A DNA stretch of 64,000 nt from Streptomyces xanthii (GTDB lineage Bacteria > Actinomycetota > Actinomycetes > Streptomycetales > Streptomycetaceae): assembly GCF_014621695.1 (NCBI RefSeq), contig NZ_CP061281.1, positions 4,402,001 to 4,466,000 of the forward strand, in the 5' to 3' direction. Shown piece after piece: positions 1 to 8,481 of this stretch (position 1 is its first letter; the number at the start of each line of letters is the position of its first letter). The notes under the pieces were generated by a model. The model did no database searches and was not told the origin of the DNA. It saw nothing but the letters and a program-made list of their open reading frames with translations. The position numbers and the translations under genes are program-made.

Positions 1-159
1 CAGAGGCTTGATGTCGCCGCCCGACGCGTGGTTGTCCAGCGTGGTGATGTCACCGCCGGATGCGTGGTTGTCCAGGGGGGCCACAGTGGCCTCCTCGACG
101 TCGGACGCGTGGTTGTCCTGCGGCTTTATGTCTCCGACGGACTTCTTCGCGGCGGTCAT
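1..159 (-). CDS. Small DNHAS-repeat peptide, 3' end beyond window
   Basis: The ATG is at 159, preceded by AGGAG at 169-173, a good ribosome-binding site. The 53 visible residues begin MTAAKKSVGDIKP and then repeat a short unit: QDNHAS, LDNHASGGDI, LDNHASGGDI, KPL and onward. The Asp-Asn-His cores start at residues 15, 30 and 42, so the period settles at 12 residues. There is no signal peptide, membrane segment or globular domain. It lies downstream of, and on the same strand as, the AfsR-like regulator gene. Small Streptomyces proteins of this repeat style exist in databases under uninformative names (recollection, not checked). A multi-core peptide precursor is one possibility, but no modifying enzyme is visible here because the next gene lies outside the window. 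Confidence 0.7.
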   Translation of the reverse strand, partial: MTAAKKSVGDIKPQDNHASDVEEATVAPLDNHASGGDITTLDNHASGGDIKPL

Positions 160-203
160 GTACATCAACTCCTGAAGTTCTGCGGCTGCGTAGCGTGAAT
201 AAA

Positions 204-249
204 GGGCGCCCGCCCGGCAACTCCCCCGTTGGTCGCAGGACGGGCGCCC
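204..249 (-). terminator. Possible terminator after the AfsR-like gene
   Basis: GGGCGCCCG at 204-212 pairs with CGGGCGCCC at 241-249 across a 28-nt loop that can itself fold (AAC/GTT). It lies between the stop of the regulator (374) and the start of the repeat-peptide gene (159). It could end regulator transcription or act in the 5' leader of the peptide gene. Confidence 0.4.
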
Positions 250-373
250 TGAGGCCGCTCACGATAGTGCGGCGGCCTCGTTCGCGATCCGTCTGCCCCC
301 CGACGCGACGGATCGGTGTGGATAAGAGTGCCGAGCGGCGATAAACGAACGATGAACGCGGCTGGGGTTGGGC

Positions 374-3373
374 TCAGGCGGCCATGGGCGAGAGCAGCTG
401 ACGCATCTCGCTCGCCTCGTCCGACCCCAGTCGTTCGTAGATGGCGAGCGCCTCCTGCCAGCAGGCGCGAGCACGGTCGATCTGCGCCATTGCGGCCAGG
501 GCCTTGCCCAGGACCGTCAGGACGGTGCCCCGCCGCCACTCGCCTCCGATGCCGCGCAGCGCGATGGCCTGCTCGGCATGGCTAGCCGCCAAGGGCGCAC
601 GTCCGGCGGCCAGATGAGCCTCAGCGATGCGGAAGTGGGTGACGCCCTCCCAGAGGGGCTGGCGATTCTCGTGGAAGAGAGCCAGGGCCTCGGTCAGTTG
701 GTTCAGGGCCTCCGTGAACTTCCCCGCGCGAGTCAGAGCCATGCCCAGGGCGTAGCGCCCGTTCGCGAGCCGCAGGGTCAGTCCCATGCGGTCGTAGACG
801 TCGATTCCCTGTTGCGCGAGTTCGATGGCGCTGGAGAGGCGGCCCATCGCCAAGTGGATGCGGGAAAGATTGCAACGGGCGCTGGCCTCGCCCACGGCGT
901 TGCCGTCGGCACGGAAGTTGCTGATCGCCAGCTCCAGGTAGGACTCGCCGTCGGCGTGCCGGTTCTGGTAAATCGCGATGATTCCCCGGTCGTTGGCTGC
1001 CCAGCAGTTGGGAAGCATGTCTCCGGCCTCGGCCGCGAGCTGCATGGCCAGCCGGGCCTCTTCCTCGGCCTCGTCGAACCGGCCGGCGATCAGGAGGACG
1101 TTCGTCAGCGTGGTCCGAGCGCGAGCCTCCGCTCGGGTGTCCCCGCTGTCTCGTGCCGCGTCCCGCACGGCCGTCGCGGCGATTTCGTAGGCACGCGAGT
1201 TGGCTCCTGATTCGGCCAGATCCTTGGCAGCCCACAACAGGTCGACCGACCGCCTCAGGCGAGGGCCGACCGCGGACTGCCGGACGCAGGCGATCAGACA
1301 GTTGGCCTCGGCATAGAGCCAGTCCTGGGCCTCACGTGAACCTGTGAAGGTGATGCCCGGATGGCTGGTCGGCTCAAGGTGATCCACCAGGCGATCCCCA
1401 GGCCGCTCGATCGCGTACACCCCCGCCGCCGTCGCCAGATAGAAGTCCAGGAGACGGGACATGGCCGCCTCCCGCTCCTCCGGCGGGAGTTCGTCGCGCT
1501 CCGCGCACGCACGCGCGTAGAGGCGGACCAGGTCGTGGTAGCGGTAGCGGCCGGGGGCCGCGGACTCCAGGAGGGACGTGTCCACCAGGGACTCCAGGAG
1601 ATCCTCGGTCTCGTCCTGGTCCAGGTTCAGGGCCGCTGCTGCCGCCGCCAGCGAGATGTCCGGGCCGTCGGCCAGGCCCAGGAGGCGGAAGGCTCGGGCC
1701 TGGGCGGGCTCCAGCTGGCCGTAGCCGAGTTCGAACGTGGCCTTGACCGCGAGGTCGCCGGCCTGGAGTTCGTCCAGGCGGCGGCGCTCGTCGGCGAGCT
1801 TCGCCGCGAGGACGGAGACCGTCCAGGTGCGGCGGGCCGCCAGGCGGGAGGCCGCGATGCGGATGGCGAGGGGGAGGAAGCCGCAGGCCGCGACGACGTC
1901 GAGGGCCGCCTCGCGTTCGGAGGCGACGCGCTCCTCGCCGACTATGCGGGTGAAGAGGAGAAGCGCCTCGTCGGGGGACATCACATCCAGGTCGACGAGG
2001 TGGGCTCCCGCCAGGTCGACCATGCGGACCCGGCCCGTGATGAGCGCGGCGCAGCCTTCCGTGCCCGGGAGGAGGGGCCTGACCTGGGCCGCGTCCCGCG
2101 CGTTGTCCAGCAGCACCAGGACGCGGCGGCCATCCAGCGTCGAGCGGTACAGCGCCGCGCGTTCCTCCAGGGAGTCCGGGATCGCCGAGTCCGCCGTGCC
2201 GAGGGCGCGCAGGAACGAGCCGAGGACCGTCTCGGGCTCGGCCGCGCGGGCACCGGCGCCCTGAAGGTCCACGTAGAGCTGCCCGTCGGGAAACGCGGCG
2301 CGCGAGGCGTGGGCCACGTGCACGGCGAGGGTCGTCTTGCCCACGCCGCCGATGCCCGCGACGGCCGAGACCGCCATGACGGAGCCCGTGCCCGTCTCGG
2401 AGTGGGCGGAGGACAGGACTTCGCTGAGTTCGTCGACGAACGAGGCGCGGCCGGTGAAGTCGGGGACCGTCGCCGGGAGCTGGGCCGGGCGGACCGGGGT
2501 CGCCGCCGGTTCCGCCGCGGGGGCGGAGGGCTCGGCGAGGGACGGGTCCGCGTTGAGGATGCGCTGCTGGAGTTCGGCGAGGCCCGGGCGGGGGTCGACG
2601 CCGAGTTCGTCGGCGAGGAGGCGGCGCGTGTCCGCGTAGACCGCGAGGGCCTCGGCCTGACGTCCGGAGCGGTACAGGGCGAGCATGAGGAGTTCGCGGA
2701 GGCGTTCGCGCAGGGGGTGGGCGGCCGTGAGGGCCGTCAGCTCGGAGACGGCCTCGGCGTGGCAGCCCTGTTCGAGGTCCATGTCGAGGCGCGCTTCGAG
2801 GAGTTGGAGGCGCCACTCTTCGAGGCGGGTGCGCTGGGTCTCGGCGTAGGGACCGGGGACGTTCGCGAGGGGTTCGCCGTCCCACAGGCCCAGCGCCTTG
2901 CTGAGCAGGGCGCGGGCCTGGCAGAGGTCGCCCGCGTGCCGGGCCTTCTCCGCGTCGGTCCACAGGGACTCGGCGGCGGTGAGGTCGAGCGCGTCGCCGC
3001 TGAGGGAGCGGATCGCGTATCCGCCGGACTCGCTGACCAGGACGCCGGGGTCGAGGATCTTGCGCAGCCGGGAGGCGTACGTACGGAGCGCGGCGAGGGC
3101 CTGCTGCGGGGACTCGTCGCCCCAGACGGCGTCGATGAGTTCGCCGGCGGTCGCGGTCCGGCCCTCGCGGAGCAGGAGCGCGGCCAGCAGGGCGCGCTGC
3201 TGCGGGGAGCCCGTGGCGAGCTGCTCGCCGCCGCGCCAGGCCCGTACGGGTCCGAGCACGCTGAAGCGGAGCAGGTCGGAGACCGGCGCCGGGTCCGCCG
3301 TCACCTCGGCGGACGCGGTGTCACCGGGTGTGCCGGACCGTCGCTGCTCCGGTACCCGCGGTACGCCGTCCAT
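374..3373 (-). CDS. AfsR-like BTAD/NB-ARC/TPR transcriptional regulator
   Basis: This 999-residue protein has the SARP-STAND architecture. An OmpR-type winged-helix domain (about 34-110, LRFSVLGPVRAW) and a bacterial transcriptional activator domain (about 117-268) precede an NB-ARC ATPase with P-loop GIGGVGKTT near residue 340 and a Walker B strand RVLVLLDNARD near 417. From about 690 to the end come TPR-like helical repeats. The family (AfsR and relatives) binds direct repeats near -35 and activates secondary metabolism or development after sensing through the ATPase/TPR part. The ATG at 3373 follows a G-rich ribosome site. It is divergent from the amidohydrolase at 3591; the nearest same-strand neighbour is the DNHAS-repeat peptide gene, a plausible target. 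It is not AfsR itself with certainty, since no afsK/afsS neighbours are seen. Confidence 0.92.
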   Translation of the reverse strand: MDGVPRVPEQRRSGTPGDTASAEVTADPAPVSDLLRFSVLGPVRAWRGGEQLATGSPQQRALLAALLLREGRTATAGELIDAVWGDESPQQALAALRTYASRLRKILDPGVLVSESGGYAIRSLSGDALDLTAAESLWTDAEKARHAGDLCQARALLSKALGLWDGEPLANVPGPYAETQRTRLEEWRLQLLEARLDMDLEQGCHAEAVSELTALTAAHPLRERLRELLMLALYRSGRQAEALAVYADTRRLLADELGVDPRPGLAELQQRILNADPSLAEPSAPAAEPAATPVRPAQLPATVPDFTGRASFVDELSEVLSSAHSETGTGSVMAVSAVAGIGGVGKTTLAVHVAHASRAAFPDGQLYVDLQGAGARAAEPETVLGSFLRALGTADSAIPDSLEERAALYRSTLDGRRVLVLLDNARDAAQVRPLLPGTEGCAALITGRVRMVDLAGAHLVDLDVMSPDEALLLFTRIVGEERVASEREAALDVVAACGFLPLAIRIAASRLAARRTWTVSVLAAKLADERRRLDELQAGDLAVKATFELGYGQLEPAQARAFRLLGLADGPDISLAAAAAALNLDQDETEDLLESLVDTSLLESAAPGRYRYHDLVRLYARACAERDELPPEEREAAMSRLLDFYLATAAGVYAIERPGDRLVDHLEPTSHPGITFTGSREAQDWLYAEANCLIACVRQSAVGPRLRRSVDLLWAAKDLAESGANSRAYEIAATAVRDAARDSGDTRAEARARTTLTNVLLIAGRFDEAEEEARLAMQLAAEAGDMLPNCWAANDRGIIAIYQNRHADGESYLELAISNFRADGNAVGEASARCNLSRIHLAMGRLSSAIELAQQGIDVYDRMGLTLRLANGRYALGMALTRAGKFTEALNQLTEALALFHENRQPLWEGVTHFRIAEAHLAAGRAPLAASHAEQAIALRGIGGEWRRGTVLTVLGKALAAMAQIDRARACWQEALAIYERLGSDEASEMRQLLSPMAA

Positions 3374-3555
3374 CGTCGCCGACCCCCTGCCGCCGCACCA
3401 GCCCCGTTACATCTGCCGTTCGTGCCGTCCAGTCGGCGCGCCGTGTCGGCGGCGTCGCGGACGACCCCGCCAGTTTGCCTTGTTCATGACCGATACGTCA
3501 GCAGCGGGCGGCAGTCACCACAGACATCTCACGCATGTGAGCCCAGAACCGATAG

Positions 3556-3584
3556 CTGACGGATCGTCAGATCGGCGCTACCGT
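3556..3584 (+). promoter_or_regulatory. Leaderless promoter with palindromic operator over -35
   Basis: The palindrome CTGACG-GAT-CGTCAG occupies 3556-3570. Its first half, CTGACG, also reads as a -35 hexamer, and 17 bp later TACCGT (3579-3584) is a good -10, exactly 6 nt before the ATG at 3591. Transcription would therefore start at or next to the initiation codon. Binding of a TetR-type dimer would cover the -35 element, which implies repression. The same palindrome recurs at 7426, 7469 (one mismatch), 9287, 9347 and 31008. Confidence 0.7.
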
Positions 3585-3590
3585 GAGCCC

Positions 3591-4850
3591 ATGGAGACCT
3601 CGGAGAGCGCAATCGCCCAGAACGACCGGATACCCACCGACTTCCCGCTCATCATCTCCGTCGACGACCACACGGTGGAACCGCCGACCGTCTGGTCCGA
3701 CCGGCTTCCGAAGAAGTACGCCGACGTCGGTCCCCGTATCGTCCGCGCGCCGCTCAAGGAGATGACCTTCCTCGGCGGCAAGTTCGCGCCGGTCATGGGC
3801 GCGCCGGGGGACGACGGGCCGGTCGGGGACTGGTGGGTCTACGAGGACCTGCACCGGCCGCTGACCCGGCTCGACACCGCCGTCGGCTACGACCGCGACG
3901 AGATCAAGCTCGAGGTCATCACGTACGAGCAGATGCGGCCGGGGTCGTTCAGCGTGCCCGAGCGGCTCGCCGACATGGACGTCAACCACGTGCAGTCCGC
4001 GCTGTGTTTCCCGACCTTCCCGCGTTTTTGCGGGCAGACGTTCACAGAGGCCTCCGACCGGGAGCTCGGGCTGCTCGGGGTGCGCGCGTACAACGACTGG
4101 ATGGTCGAGGAGTGGTGCGGGCCCGACGCCCGCGGGCGGCTCATCCCGCTCACCCTCGTGCCGTTGTGGGACGCGGAGCTGGCGGCGGCGGAGGTGCGGC
4201 GCAATGCCGCTCGCGGGGTGCGGGCCGTCGCGTTCTCCGAGATTCCGCCGCACCTGGGGCTGCCCTCGATCCATGGTGACGAGTGGGATCCCTTCCTCGC
4301 GGCGTGCGACGAGACCGGGACCGTCATCGCCATGCACATCGGGTCCAGCAGCAAGATGCCGTCGACGTCCCCGGACGCGCCGCCGGCCGTCGGGTCCACC
4401 ATCACCTTCGCCAACTGCTGTTTCTCGATGGTCGACTGGCTGATGAGCGGCAAGTTCGAGCGCTTCCCGAACCTCAGGATCATGTACGCCGAGGGGCAGA
4501 TCGGGTGGATCCCGTACATCCTCGAACGGGCGGATGTCGTGTGGGAGGAGAACCGGGGGTGGGGCGGGGTCGCGGACAAGGTCCGCAAGCGGCCCAGCGA
4601 GTACTTCGCCGAGCATGTCTTCGGGTGCTTCTTCGACGACGCGTTCGGGTTGAAGAACCTCGACGCGATCGGGCTGGAGAACGTGCTCTACGAGACGGAC
4701 TATCCGCACTCGGACTCGACCTGGCCCAAGTCGAAGGAGGTCGGGGAGGCGCAGATGGGGCATCTGGAGGCGGATGTCGTGGAGCGGATCGTTCGGGGCA
4801 ACGCCATTGATCTGCTGGGGCTCAGCGCTGAGGGGCTCTGGGTTCCTTAG
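3591..4850 (+). CDS. Amidohydrolase family protein (ACMSD-like)
   Basis: The 419-residue protein is of the amidohydrolase 2 type, a TIM-barrel metal enzyme group that includes aminocarboxymuconate-semialdehyde decarboxylases and related hydrolases. The N-terminal metal-site motif reads IISVDDHTVEPP. HIGSSSKMPS and the C-terminal ETDYPHSDSTWP supply the expected later histidines and aspartate. It has no signal peptide. The ATG at 3591 is chosen because the protein homology begins there and a -10 box lies 6 nt upstream; in-frame sequence further upstream is antisense shadow of the divergent regulator gene. Relatives commonly sit beside LLM oxidoreductases and SDRs in actinobacterial catabolic clusters, as here. 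The true substrate cannot be read from sequence. Confidence 0.88.
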   Translation: METSESAIAQNDRIPTDFPLIISVDDHTVEPPTVWSDRLPKKYADVGPRIVRAPLKEMTFLGGKFAPVMGAPGDDGPVGDWWVYEDLHRPLTRLDTAVGYDRDEIKLEVITYEQMRPGSFSVPERLADMDVNHVQSALCFPTFPRFCGQTFTEASDRELGLLGVRAYNDWMVEEWCGPDARGRLIPLTLVPLWDAELAAAEVRRNAARGVRAVAFSEIPPHLGLPSIHGDEWDPFLAACDETGTVIAMHIGSSSKMPSTSPDAPPAVGSTITFANCCFSMVDWLMSGKFERFPNLRIMYAEGQIGWIPYILERADVVWEENRGWGGVADKVRKRPSEYFAEHVFGCFFDDAFGLKNLDAIGLENVLYETDYPHSDSTWPKSKEVGEAQMGHLEADVVERIVRGNAIDLLGLSAEGLWVP

Positions 4851-4910
4851 GGCTACGCGCCGTTGCGGGTAGAGGTTTCATCGCCGGGTGCGCGTCCGTC
4901 GTGGCTGGTC

Positions 4911-5114
4911 GCGCCCGCGCGGCGGAGCCGCAGATTGATACAGCCCCGCGCCCCTGAGAAGCGCACTTCGTGCGCCCCAGGGGTCGCGCCGTTGCGGGTT
5001 GCGGGGCGGTCGCCGACTGCTGCGCCGTCGTGGTTGCTCGCGCCCGCGTGGCGGAGCCGCAGATTGATACAGACCCGCGCCCCTGAGATGCGCACTTCGT
5101 GCGCTCCCAGGGGC
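4911..5114. repeat. Two copies of a dispersed intergenic repeat
   Basis: The 337-bp gap between the convergent genes ending at 4850 and 5188 holds no gene. Two near-identical copies (4911-4985 and 5040-5114) share a core GGCGGAGCCGCAGATTGATA, followed by a CCCCGCGCCCCTGAGA segment and GCGCACTTCGTGCGC, a short palindrome. The same element recurs near 16.1, 58.1 and 63.7 kb, always at gene 3' ends, so it may act as a transcription-end hairpin or is a non-autonomous dispersed repeat. Confidence 0.8.
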
Positions 5115-5187
5115 GTCCCCCCGCGCGCCCGGGACGGAGCCTCTGGGGGTGCGGCCGTTGCCGGGTGCGGATTCTTCGCCGGGGGCG

Positions 5188-7329
5188 CTAGCGCGGCAGG
5201 CGGGTCGGGGTCTTCGCGTCGAAGGCGTGGACGCGGGCGCCGGCCGTGGCGACGAGGACCGCGCGGCCGGAGGTCCAAACGCGCGGCGCCTCCGGCTCCT
5301 CGCCGGTGGAGCCGTCCGGGGTCAGCCGGTCCGTGCTCCACAGCGTGGCTCCGGTGCGCCGGTCGACGGCCAGGGTGCGGCCGGACCCCGTGGCGGTGAG
5401 CAGGACGTCGCCGGCGACCTCGGGTGCGCTGAGGTCGTCCTGGTTCAGCGAGGTGCTCCACAGGCGCCGCCCGTCGGCGACCGTGTGGGCGCTCGCCCGG
5501 CCGGTGGGCCGGATCGCGTACACGGTGCCGTCGGTGACGGTGACCTGGGTGCGGACCGGCAGCGTCAGGTCGAGGCCGCCGGCCTTGGCGCCGGAGGCGG
5601 TCACGCGGTAGTAGCGCAGGGGGCCGTCGTCGCCCGTGGGGTCTGCGAGCACGACGGACGAGCCGTCCGCCGCCACCGGAACGAGCCTGCCCTTGGCACC
5701 CGCCTTCCGGTACAGCGTCCGGGCGGTGCCGCCGCGGCTGAGCTCGTAGACGGCGGCGTGGCCGTCATGGGCGGTGCAGGAGACGAACAGCCGCCCGTCG
5801 ACCGCGTGCGGGGCGCATTCGTGGCCGCCGCGCGGCAGGCCGGTGGGCCGGAAGGTCCAGCGTCGCTCGCCCGTGCGCAGGTCCCGGGCCTCGAACGGGG
5901 CGGAGGGGGTGGTGCGGGTGAGCACCAGGTCGTCGGTGACGGCGACGCCGTCGTGCTCGGCCTCCTGGCGGGCGGTCCACAGGGTGCGCCCGCTCGTGCG
6001 TGAGACGCCGAGCAGTGTGCCGCCGGAGAGTTCGCCGCCCCTGCTGTAGGCGAGGCGTCCTTCGACGGCCACGTCGCCGCCGGTGCCGAGCAGGGTGTAG
6101 CCGGTCCTTTCGTCGCCACCGCCGTGCCGCCAGGCGACGGAGCCGTCCTTGATCCGGATGCGGGTGACAGCCATGTTCTCGGCCTCGCACAGCAGCGAGT
6201 CCCCGGCCGAGTGGCACCAGGCGGTGCTGCCGCTGACGTGGGAGCCCGCCGGGAGGACCTCGGCCCGCCAGGGCCCCTGCCAGCCCGCGGGGAGTGTGCC
6301 GCCGACGGCGGCGGCCGGGGCCGGGGAGTCACGGGACTCGTACGCCGCCCAGACACCGCCGCCCACCAGGACCGCGGCGGCCGCGGTGACCGCGACGCCG
6401 GTCCTGAGTCCGCGGCGCCGGCGTCGCGTGCGCGCGGTGAGCCGCGGCCGGTCGAGGGTGGTGCGGACGTAACCGGCCCGGCGCCGGCCGGCGCTCAGGG
6501 AGTCGTCGTCCGGGACCTCGTCCTCGTCGGGCAGCGCGCGCAGTCCCGCGAGCAGGTGGCGCAGGCCGGGCCGGTCCTGCGGCCGCTTCGCGAAGCATGG
6601 GGCGATCACCTTCCGGAGCGCGGCGGGTACGTCGGTCAGGTCCGGCTCTTCGTGCACCACCTGGTACGCCGTCATGAACGGGCTCTCGGCGGTGAACGGC
6701 CCGCGCTCGGTGGTCGCGTACACCAGGACCGAGGCCAGGGAGAAGAGGTCGGAGGCCGGGCCGACGTCCTTCGGTGAGCTGAACTGTTCGGGGGACATGA
6801 AGGGCGGGGTGCCCATCACCTGCCCGGTCGCGGTCAGCGTCTGGTTGCCGGCGGCCCGCGAGATGCCGAAGTCGATGACGCGGGGGCCGTCCGGCGACAG
6901 GACGATGTTGGCGGGCTTGAGGTCGCGGTGCACGACGCGGGCGCGATGGATGTCCCGCAGCGCCTCGCCCAACCCGACGGCCAGCCTGCGCAGTTCGGGG
7001 CCCCGCAGCGGGCCGTGCCGGAAGACCCGCCGGTCCAGCGTCTCGCCCGTGACGAACGAGGTCGCCATCCAGGGGCGTGCCGCTTCCGGATCGGCGTCCA
7101 CGACGGCCGCCGTGTAGGCGCCGCTGACCCGGCGTGCGGCGGCGACCTCCTGGCGGAACCGGGTCCGGAACTCGTCGTCCAGGGACAACTCCTGATGGAC
7201 GACCTTCAGGGCGACCTGCCGACCGGTCGTGGACTGCGCCTCGTACACCACGCCCATGCCGCCCGACCCGAGCCGGTCGAGCAGGACGTAGTCCCCGATG
7301 ACGCGCGGATCCTCGGCGGCCAGTGGCAC
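5188..7329 (-). CDS. Ser/Thr protein kinase with PQQ-type beta-propeller
   Basis: The 713-residue protein starts with a eukaryotic-type kinase domain: glycine loop GSGGMGVV, VALKV lysine at 42, HRDLKPAN catalytic loop, DFG (DFGIS), and MSPEQF. A juxtamembrane linker and one transmembrane helix (about 310-332) follow. The extracytoplasmic half (about 340-713) has repeating GxxxWxx blades (VAWRHGG, RRWTF, RRLWSTS, ATLWSTD) typical of PQQ/WD-type propellers. This is a receptor kinase whose external propeller probably senses a ligand or wall component. The start is GTG at 7329, after a GGGGGAGGG ribosome site. It is divergent from the LLM gene at 7543 and shares its operator region, so it may belong to the same regulon. 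Confidence 0.92.
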   Translation of the reverse strand: MPLAAEDPRVIGDYVLLDRLGSGGMGVVYEAQSTTGRQVALKVVHQELSLDDEFRTRFRQEVAAARRVSGAYTAAVVDADPEAARPWMATSFVTGETLDRRVFRHGPLRGPELRRLAVGLGEALRDIHRARVVHRDLKPANIVLSPDGPRVIDFGISRAAGNQTLTATGQVMGTPPFMSPEQFSSPKDVGPASDLFSLASVLVYATTERGPFTAESPFMTAYQVVHEEPDLTDVPAALRKVIAPCFAKRPQDRPGLRHLLAGLRALPDEDEVPDDDSLSAGRRRAGYVRTTLDRPRLTARTRRRRRGLRTGVAVTAAAAVLVGGGVWAAYESRDSPAPAAAVGGTLPAGWQGPWRAEVLPAGSHVSGSTAWCHSAGDSLLCEAENMAVTRIRIKDGSVAWRHGGGDERTGYTLLGTGGDVAVEGRLAYSRGGELSGGTLLGVSRTSGRTLWTARQEAEHDGVAVTDDLVLTRTTPSAPFEARDLRTGERRWTFRPTGLPRGGHECAPHAVDGRLFVSCTAHDGHAAVYELSRGGTARTLYRKAGAKGRLVPVAADGSSVVLADPTGDDGPLRYYRVTASGAKAGGLDLTLPVRTQVTVTDGTVYAIRPTGRASAHTVADGRRLWSTSLNQDDLSAPEVAGDVLLTATGSGRTLAVDRRTGATLWSTDRLTPDGSTGEEPEAPRVWTSGRAVLVATAGARVHAFDAKTPTRLPR

Positions 7330-7425
7330 AGCCCTGCACCCTCCCCCGAATGTGCGTGCGGTTCACGGAAGGGTAGGTCGTCCCGCGAGGGTGCGTCGAG
7401 ACGGGACCTGGTGCGCCACCCTTGT

Positions 7426-7483
7426 CTGACGGACCGTCAGGTATCAGGATGGGACGCCTCAACCGTCATTGACGACCCGTCAG
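7426..7483. promoter_or_regulatory. Pair of CTGACG-N3-CGTCAG operators
   Basis: A perfect copy CTGACGGACCGTCAG lies at 7426-7440, and TTGACGACCCGTCAG (one mismatch in the left arm) at 7469-7483. Centre-to-centre spacing is 43 bp, about four helical turns. They sit in the divergent intergenic region between the receptor kinase (start 7329) and the LLM gene (start 7543), so a bound repressor could control both directions. TTGACG at 7469 could serve as a -35, but no clear -10 is seen. Confidence 0.75.
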
Positions 7484-7542
7484 GTGTCGCCGGAGGTGCC
7501 GCCTGACGGGGCTGGACACGCCACAGACAGGGAGATCCGGGC

Positions 7543-8469
7543 ATGGCGCGGCTCGCGTACGGCATTCAGCTCCCGATCCAGTCCCAGAGCACCATGTACG
7601 CCGAATCGTGGGAGGCGGCGGCGGGGGTGGACGATCTCGTCTCCATCGCCCGTGCCGCCGACCGGGGCGGGTTCGACTACGTCGCCTGCTGCGATCACGT
7701 CGCCATCCCGCACCGGCTCGCCGACGCGATGTCGACCACCTGGTACGACCCCGTCGCGACCCTCGCCTATCTGGCCGCCGCCACCGAACGGGTGCGGTTG
7801 CTCAGTCATGTGGCCATCGTGGGGCTGCGGCACCCACTCGTCTCCGCCAAGCAGTACGCCACCCTCGACCACCTCAGCGGTGGGCGGCTCGTGCTCGGGG
7901 TCGGGGCCGGGCACGTGCAGGAGGAGTTCGAGGCGCTCGGGGTGGACTTCGCGCGGCGCGGGGCCGTGCTCGACGAGACCCTGGACGCGCTGAAGGCGGC
8001 GCTCGGGCCCGAGGAGTTCCCGGAGTACAAGGGGGAGCTGTTCGCGTTCGAGGGGCTCGGGCAGAAGCCGCGGCCCGCGCAGCGGCGCGTACCGGTCTGG
8101 GTCGGCGGGTCCTCGGCGCCGGCCGTGCGGCGGGCCGCGCTCAAGGGGGACGGCTGGCTGCCGCAGGGCGACCCGCGCGACAAGCTCCCCGAGAAGATCG
8201 CCACGCTGCGCCGGCTGCGGGCGGAGGCCGGGATCGAGGACCCGCTGACCGTCGGCGCCATCGCCGAGCCGCTGTACGTGGGCACGCCCGCCTGGGAGGT
8301 CGGGCGGCGCACGCTGTCCGGCGCCCCGGACGCGCTCGCCGAGTCGCTGCGCGCGTACGCCGCGATGGGTGTCGACCAGATCCAGGTCCGCTTCCGCAGC
8401 CGCGGCAGTGCCGAGCTGATCGACCAGATCGCGGCCTTCGCCGCCGATGTCGCAACCCAACTCACCTGA
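7543..8469 (+). CDS. LLM class F420-type oxidoreductase
   Basis: The 308-residue protein is a luciferase-like TIM barrel. It opens MARLAYGIQLPIQSQS and carries the family segments DYVACCDHVAIP, TERVRLLSHVAIVGLRHP and the signature [31 protein letters not shown]. Proteins of this length and pattern usually use F420H2 rather than FMN. It catalyses hydride transfer or monooxygenation on an unknown substrate. A GGGAG ribosome site lies 9 nt upstream of the ATG. The SDR gene begins 12 nt after its stop, so the two are co-transcribed. F420 could be supplied through fbiC at 18.8 kb. Confidence 0.9.
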   Translation: MARLAYGIQLPIQSQSTMYAESWEAAAGVDDLVSIARAADRGGFDYVACCDHVAIPHRLADAMSTTWYDPVATLAYLAAATERVRLLSHVAIVGLRHPLVSAKQYATLDHLSGGRLVLGVGAGHVQEEFEALGVDFARRGAVLDETLDALKAALGPEEFPEYKGELFAFEGLGQKPRPAQRRVPVWVGGSSAPAVRRAALKGDGWLPQGDPRDKLPEKIATLRRLRAEAGIEDPLTVGAIAEPLYVGTPAWEVGRRTLSGAPDALAESLRAYAAMGVDQIQVRFRSRGSAELIDQIAAFAADVATQLT

Positions 8470-8481
8470 GGAGCAACCATC

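Noticed and set aside
317..325. TGTGGATAA, a perfect DnaA-box match on the minus strand
   Set aside because: It is single, with no cluster of boxes and no dnaA/dnaN nearby, so it is not evidence for a replication origin.
3529..3540. TCAC-N4-GTGA dyad upstream of the amidohydrolase gene
   Set aside because: Arms of only 4 bp and no second copy; likely chance. The CTGACG palindrome nearby explains regulation better.
1361..3559. Long open frames antisense to the AfsR-like regulator and other genes
   Set aside because: High GC content keeps stop codons rare in all frames; these translations are Arg/Ala/Gly-rich without domains and overlap genes with clear motifs.
7502..7512. Extra CTGACGGGG half-site before the LLM gene
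   Set aside because: The right arm is missing, so it does not match the 6-3-6 palindrome.
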